Shown piece after piece: positions 16,206 through 19,390 of a stretch of DNA of 19,390 nucleotides. This DNA is from Promethearchaeota archaeon (lineage in GTDB: Archaea > Asgardarchaeota > Lokiarchaeia > Sigynarchaeales > SOKP01): positions 1 to 19,390 of the forward strand of contig JAHPYY010000187.1 of the NCBI GenBank assembly GCA_019058515.1. Direction: 5' to 3'. The notes beneath the pieces were generated by a model. It searched no databases, was not told where the DNA came from, and saw only the letters and a list, made by a program, of their open reading frames with translations. Made by a program: the position numbers and the translations under genes. Numbering within the stretch: position 1 is the stretch's first letter; every line of letters starts with the position of its first letter.

Positions 16206-16224
16206 TTAAGTTTTAAGTTTTAAA
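16206..16224 (-). repeat. Tandem 7-base repeat upstream of aor
   Basis: On the plus strand TTAAGTT occurs twice in tandem, followed by a partial third copy (TTAAA). It lies 12-30 bases before the aor ATG, in promoter or leader position. Confidence 0.4.
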
Positions 16225-16229
16225 TTATG

Positions 16230-16246
16230 ATAAGATTTTATCTTAT
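16230..16246. promoter_or_regulatory. Inverted repeat upstream of aor, candidate operator
   Basis: ATAAGAT and ATCTTAT form a perfect 7-base inverted repeat around TTT. It lies 36-52 bases before the aor ATG, next to the TTAAGTT tandem repeats and after the T-rich tract that follows the alcohol dehydrogenase gene. The position suits an operator or promoter. Confidence 0.35.
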
Positions 16247-16271
16247 TTTAAGCCTTTAAGATGCATCAATA

Positions 16272-16296
16272 AGAAATAAAAAATATTAAAAAAAAA
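16272..16296 (-). terminator. T-rich terminator after the alcohol dehydrogenase gene
   Basis: Read on the minus strand, the DNA just after the stop codon is CT followed by a run of nine T, then AATA and TTTTTT. This archaeal-type terminator would separate the dehydrogenase transcript from aor. Confidence 0.5.
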
Positions 16297-16300
16297 GATT

Positions 16301-17506
16301 TTAGAAATCTATTTCTTTTCCTTCAAATATGTACTTATAGAGTTTCTTGTAATCTGCTGAGTTGGGGCTTCTTGGAGCCATAGTACATGACGCATCCTGA
16401 TAGCACAGATTAACTAAATTGTCAAGGTTCTTTTCTACATCCTCCCACTTTATACCTAAATCGCCAAGTTTGTTTGGAAAATCTACTTGCTTCTGTAGCT
16501 CAAATATCTTTTCAATGACTCTGTTAGCAGCTTTCGCATTATCTTCGTCCCAATTTGCCCATCCTAATTGTTTGGATAATTTTGCATATAAGTCAATTGC
16601 CTCCTTCCGCTTTGCATCGTTAGGATTTTTTAAGCAGTATTGAGTAACATAAGGCAACACAATTCCAACTGCTTTTCCGTGAGGGGTATGGAAAATACTT
16701 CCGAAACTATGGGCGATAGTATGCCCAATATGTACTTGACCGTTTCCAAAAGCTAAACCTGCCATGGTCGCAGCTTGATGCATAAAGTCTCTTGCTTCTT
16801 TATTTGTTCCATCTTTGTAAGCGATAGGAAGATACTTAAAGATTAACTCAATAGCTTTTAAAGTAATTGCGTCACTAAATTCATTTCTCCACAACGATAT
16901 AACAGTTTCCATTGAGTGAGATAAGGCATCAAACCCAGTATTTGCAGTTAGTTCTGGAGGCATTCCAGTAGGAAAAATTGGGTCAACGATGGCATATGTA
17001 GGAATTAAACCTTTGTGAGCCTGAATCAATTTTTTCCAGATATTATCTTCAAAATGAGAGATAATAATCGCAAAAGTAGTCTCAGATCCAGTACCTGAGG
17101 TAGTGGGTATAGCTACTAATTTTGCTTTTTTACCCATATCGTATAATTGGGGGTTAAATGGATGCATGTCGTCTAACGTGAAATCAGGATATTCATACAA
17201 CACCCATACTGCTTTTGCGGTGTCCATTACAGAACCTCCGCCTAACGCTATTATTAAATCTGGTGAATAAGAGATACACATTTCCTTTGCCCCGTATACC
17301 CCTTCCTCATGGGGATCAGGTATTACATCGTTAAATACTTTATACTCTTTGCCATATTTTTCCAGTTTGTCCGTTAAAATTTTTAAGTACCCAAGTTCTT
17401 CAATTATTTTATCAGTAATTATGAAACATTTTGTTCCAGGTATATTTTCGAAAAAATCTATAGCATCTTCTCCGTAAATTATATTTGGAGAGTAAAAATA
17501 CCACAT
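16301..17506 (-). CDS. Iron-containing alcohol dehydrogenase (type III)
   Basis: This 401-residue enzyme interconverts alcohols and aldehydes or ketones with NAD(P). The nucleotide-binding motif is ALGGGSVMDTAKA (87-99), followed by the family PTTSGTGSE (134-142). The metal ligands are in GFDALSHSME and GHTIAHSFG...HTPHG: Asp193, His197, His262 and His276, the FucO/YqhD pattern. Length is typical (about 385-400). It precedes the aldehyde:ferredoxin oxidoreductase gene on the same strand, which suggests an alcohol-aldehyde-acid redox route linking NAD(P)H and ferredoxin; that link is inference. A T-rich terminator separates the two, so they may be regulated apart. ATG 17506 opens MWYFYSPNIIYGE, as expected for the family. 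The true substrate is not readable, and butanol- or lactaldehyde-type activities are possible. Confidence 0.93.
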   Translation of the reverse strand: MWYFYSPNIIYGEDAIDFFENIPGTKCFIITDKIIEELGYLKILTDKLEKYGKEYKVFNDVIPDPHEEGVYGAKEMCISYSPDLIIALGGGSVMDTAKAVWVLYEYPDFTLDDMHPFNPQLYDMGKKAKLVAIPTTSGTGSETTFAIIISHFEDNIWKKLIQAHKGLIPTYAIVDPIFPTGMPPELTANTGFDALSHSMETVISLWRNEFSDAITLKAIELIFKYLPIAYKDGTNKEARDFMHQAATMAGLAFGNGQVHIGHTIAHSFGSIFHTPHGKAVGIVLPYVTQYCLKNPNDAKRKEAIDLYAKLSKQLGWANWDEDNAKAANRVIEKIFELQKQVDFPNKLGDLGIKWEDVEKNLDNLVNLCYQDASCTMAPRSPNSADYKKLYKYIFEGKEIDF

Positions 17507-17667
17507 ATTTTATTTGAACACCAAATTTCGATAATTATTATACTTATGAAAGTAAATAATATTGAGAATTAATAACACTTAAATACATTTAAAATTAAAC
17601 TTATTTCAATAAACAAATTGATCTTCAAGATATTTGACTTCCAAAGTGCACAAAAATACCAATTGCT

Positions 17668-17672
17668 GGGGT
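17668..17672 (+). promoter_or_regulatory. Shine-Dalgarno-like site of the SCP2-like gene
   Basis: GGGGT ends 6 bases before ATG 17679. It is G-rich but not the canonical GGTGA or GGAG. Confidence 0.4.
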
Positions 17673-17678
17673 TAAAAT

Positions 17679-18098
17679 ATGGAACTCTATGAAAAAGACA
17701 ATTTATTTCAAACCTTTAAAGGAGTAATCGAAAGCATCATCGAGGACAAAAGAAAGAATCCAAAAAACCACGAATTGCTAAACAATTACACTGCAAACAT
17801 TAATTTAGGATTGCAGGTAAAAAAAGATTATATTTTTTGGGTTAATTTAGTAGCTTCCGAAGGAAATTACCAAGTAGGAAGAAATAAATTAACAAATTAC
17901 GATTTAGAGCTAATTGCCTCCCCAGAAGACTTTTTATACTTCTCAAATAGACAAAATTCAACCATTCATATGGTAGCAAAAAAAAATAAATATGGTAAGA
18001 AGAAATTACAGATTGGCAAGGGAATTTCGGGAAGAAATCTTGGAAAGCTATTAAAACTGTCAAAAATACTTGTTCTGGATAAAGTGAAGAAGATTTAA
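17679..18098 (+). CDS. Small protein with a possible SCP2-like lipid-binding fold
   Basis: The 139-residue protein is cytosolic, with no signal or membrane helix. Its layout resembles SCP2 domains. An N-terminal helix (LFQTFKGVIESIIEDKRK) leads to strands ending in DYIFWVNLVASEGNYQVGRN. Then comes the typical DLELIASPEDFLYFSNRQN turn-helix, followed by KLQIGKGISGRNLGKLLKLS, comparable to the final strand-helix of SCP2. SCP2 domains bind lipids or acyl-CoA in a hydrophobic pocket. The match is by pattern only and the family call is tentative; otherwise it is a hypothetical protein. It is divergent from the alcohol dehydrogenase (172 bases) and convergent with the phosphoesterase (38 bases). 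ATG 17679 has a GGGGT site. Confidence 0.6.
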   Translation: MELYEKDNLFQTFKGVIESIIEDKRKNPKNHELLNNYTANINLGLQVKKDYIFWVNLVASEGNYQVGRNKLTNYDLELIASPEDFLYFSNRQNSTIHMVAKKNKYGKKKLQIGKGISGRNLGKLLKLSKILVLDKVKKI

Positions 18099-18136
18099 AC
18101 CAATAAGAACTGTTTAATAAAACCTTTTGAAATAGT

Positions 18137-18778
18137 TTAAATTTGTTCTATCCTATTATTTTGATAAAGAAATGAGAATTTTCTATGGGTTATGCTCCAT
18201 TTTCTGTTAAATTGAAATAAATTGACTTCAATTGAATTGTTATTAACATCTACAATTAAGGTCATAAAAGAGGGAATTTTACTGGCAACGAAGGACCAAG
18301 CGCCTGTAATTGATCCAGGGTTTAAAAGTAATATCCCTTTATCTGTGAGATGTATATCTTCTTTATGGGTGTGTCCAGAGATTAGGATGATACAGTTATT
18401 TTCTAGCGCAATATTTTCGAGTTGATAATGATCTCCTCTTGGAGAGAGCTGAGATCCGTGCGTTAATCCAATAGTTAAAGTTTCTTTGCCCTTAGATATT
18501 GTGAACTCCACTGTTCGAAATTTGGAGACATGCAAATTTGCCCCAAAATACGAATCCATATTCCCTAAAACTCTGATTACATCCTTTTCAGTTATTATAT
18601 TAAGAAATGTTATAAATTCTTCGTAGTTAATAAGATCTCCTGTAAAAAATGTATAAGTAAAAGGTTTTTCCGATGCCAAATCTCTTAATTTTTTGAATAT
18701 TGGGTCAGAGACACTTCTCACTCTTCTGGGTACATGCGAGTCTCCTAATAATAAGCATTTATAGAAACCATTAAGAAT
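18137..18778 (-). CDS. Calcineurin-like metallophosphoesterase, YfcE/MJ0936/Vps29 type, with apparent ATT start
   Basis: The protein has all metal-binding motifs of this small phosphodiesterase family: GDSH (Asp13, His15), GD (Asp48), GNMD (Asn73), HG (His107) and GHTH (His136, His138). The end NPGSITGA...PSF is as in MJ0936 and eukaryotic Vps29. The first motif, in CLLLGDSHVPRR, lies upstream of the only usable canonical start in frame (GTG 18721), which would cut off the catalytic Asp-His. The frame is open back to the tyrS stop (18785-18787) but has no ATG, GTG or TTG. ATT at 18778, 5 bases after GTGAG, gives a 213-residue protein of normal family size. A frameshift from ATG 18771 or a sequence error are alternatives. 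Tight spacing to tyrS implies one transcript and coupled translation. Confidence 0.82.
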   Translation of the reverse strand: MLNGFYKCLLLGDSHVPRRVRSVSDPIFKKLRDLASEKPFTYTFFTGDLINYEEFITFLNIITEKDVIRVLGNMDSYFGANLHVSKFRTVEFTISKGKETLTIGLTHGSQLSPRGDHYQLENIALENNCIILISGHTHKEDIHLTDKGILLLNPGSITGAWSFVASKIPSFMTLIVDVNNNSIEVNLFQFNRKWSITHRKFSFLYQNNRIEQI

Positions 18779-18783
18779 AGGAT

Positions 18784-18788
18784 CTCAC
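18784..18788 (-). promoter_or_regulatory. Shine-Dalgarno overlapping the tyrS stop, serving the phosphoesterase
   Basis: GTGAG on the minus strand overlaps the tyrS stop codon and lies 5 bases before ATT 18778. The same pentamer stands 6 bases before the radA start. It supports initiation upstream of the first canonical start codon. Confidence 0.4.
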
Positions 18789-19390
18789 TTCTTGGCTTTA
18801 ATTTGCTCCTTCTTCACAAATTCATACATCTTTTTTGCGTTAGCATCCTTTTGAAAATGCTTTCTGATAGGATCCGATAATTCGTTTAAATATTTGATTA
18901 CTGCCGGTTTTAAATCAGCGGGATTTAACTTACCTTCTTTGTAATCTTTTTCCATGTCTTCAAAGCGCTCATACTCAATATTTCCTCCATATTTCTCTAG
19001 TCGTTCGATTTTAAATACATCGATCATTTCAAAAATAATGAATTTACAATATTCTAAAACAGGATTTTCATTTACATTGTTAGGAGGACAGTAAGCCTTG
19101 TTAATCTTTCTTTTAACATCATTTGGTGAGTCCAACATAAAAATTGCTGTGTCAGGATCAGACTTCGACATCTTAATTTCTATCGTTCTGTCTATTCCCG
19201 TCAATTCTGAATCTGGATTTTTATTAAGACCCATTAGCATGTGGTGATTTACTGCAATTGGTTTTGGGCGATTAATTTTCTTAGCAACTTCCCTAGCTAA
19301 CATATTTACTTTTCTTTGGTCCATACCGAGTTGACAAATGTCTGCTGGTAGAAAAAAGATATCTGCGGCTTGCATCAAGGGGTATAAGAT
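18785..19390 (-). CDS. tyrS: Tyrosyl-tRNA synthetase, archaeal type (5' truncated by window edge)
   Basis: The enzyme attaches tyrosine to tRNA-Tyr. The frame is open to the right edge: four further codons (ILYP) precede the first Met seen, giving YPLMQAADIF, an internal class I synthetase motif, so the true start lies outside. Visible parts are DICQLGMDQRKVNMLAREVA, which contacts tyrosine, the ATP-binding KMSKSD loop, and the family SPNDVKRKINKAYCPP. The end, with the anticodon-binding helices, is KKEQIKAKK. It lacks the S4 domain of bacterial TyrRS, as expected of the archaeal/eukaryotic form (about 310-360 residues). A phosphoesterase gene follows after 6 bases and probably shares the transcript. 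Confidence 0.93.
   Translation of the reverse strand: MLYPLMQAADIFFLPADICQLGMDQRKVNMLAREVAKKINRPKPIAVNHHMLMGLNKNPDSELTGIDRTIEIKMSKSDPDTAIFMLDSPNDVKRKINKAYCPPNNVNENPVLEYCKFIIFEMIDVFKIERLEKYGGNIEYERFEDMEKDYKEGKLNPADLKPAVIKYLNELSDPIRKHFQKDANAKKMYEFVKKEQIKAKK

Noticed and set aside
16419..16643. Plus-strand ORF inside the alcohol dehydrogenase gene
   Set aside because: It is antisense to a well conserved enzyme; its Ser/Phe-rich composition is typical of an antisense frame.
17842..18063. Minus-strand ORF overlapping the SCP2-like gene
   Set aside because: The plus-strand gene has an ATG and a ribosome-site-like sequence. The minus frame has neither and no family likeness.
18222..18425. Plus-strand ORF inside the phosphoesterase gene
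   Set aside because: It is antisense to the GHTH and NPGS motifs of the phosphoesterase, so it is a shadow.
19373..19378. Start of tyrS at the codons just before MQAADIF
   Set aside because: The frame stays open to the window edge and reads YPLMQAAD, an internal motif of TyrRS, so the gene is cut by the window and does not start here.
1..19390. CRISPR arrays, tRNA or rRNA genes, insertion sequences
   Set aside because: I saw no regularly spaced direct repeats, no cloverleaf with a GTTCGA-type loop, no rRNA-like tract and no transposase motif. Without a covariance-model search a diverged small RNA could be missed.

Overview
This is a strongly AT-rich archaeal chromosome segment. Archaeal or archaeal/eukaryotic-type proteins (RadA, tyrosyl-tRNA synthetase with KMSKS, U32-family protein, tungsten aldehyde:ferredoxin oxidoreductase), TATA-type promoters and a stand-alone Roadblock/LC7 protein point to an Asgard archaeon, most likely a Lokiarchaeia-like lineage. 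That placement is inference from gene content; no rRNA is present.

Layout, left to right. Positions 1-3160 hold the end of one gene and all of a second, paralogous gene for very large, sequon-rich surface proteins: an anchor, several Ig-like outer domains, one C-terminal membrane helix and a helical cytosolic tail. Next on the minus strand are RadA, with an unusual N-terminal extension, and a Roadblock/LC7 protein. A divergent phosphoglucose isomerase (+) faces an aspartate kinase (-). A 65-codon small ORF, a SAM methyltransferase, a decayed C-terminal piece of an Old Yellow Enzyme-type reductase and a dCMP deaminase follow.

Positions 9828-12938 hold three glycan genes: a GT-C-like multi-membrane protein, a GT2 dolichyl-phosphate-sugar synthase-like enzyme and a flippase-like (AglD C-terminal-type) membrane protein. 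They would fit N-glycosylation of surface proteins such as the sequon-rich one at the left. After a U32-family Fe-S protein come an aldehyde ferredoxin oxidoreductase and an iron alcohol dehydrogenase, a likely aldehyde/alcohol redox pair. The right end carries an SCP2-like small protein, a Vps29/YfcE-like phosphoesterase and the 3' part of tyrS; the last two are almost certainly cotranscribed.

Most genes alternate in direction with short convergent gaps, so there are few operons. No tRNA, rRNA, CRISPR array, transposase or phage gene was recognised. The points most worth a second look are: (1) the phosphoesterase, whose catalytic GDSH motif lies upstream of every ATG/GTG/TTG and seems to need an ATT start or a frameshift; (2) RadA with a C2H2-like motif, an acidic linker and a RAD51-type Walker A; (3) the tandem surface receptor-like paralogs with a conserved cytosolic tail and a compositionally foreign ectodomain; (4) the oxidoreductase relic hidden antisense to a spurious ORF.
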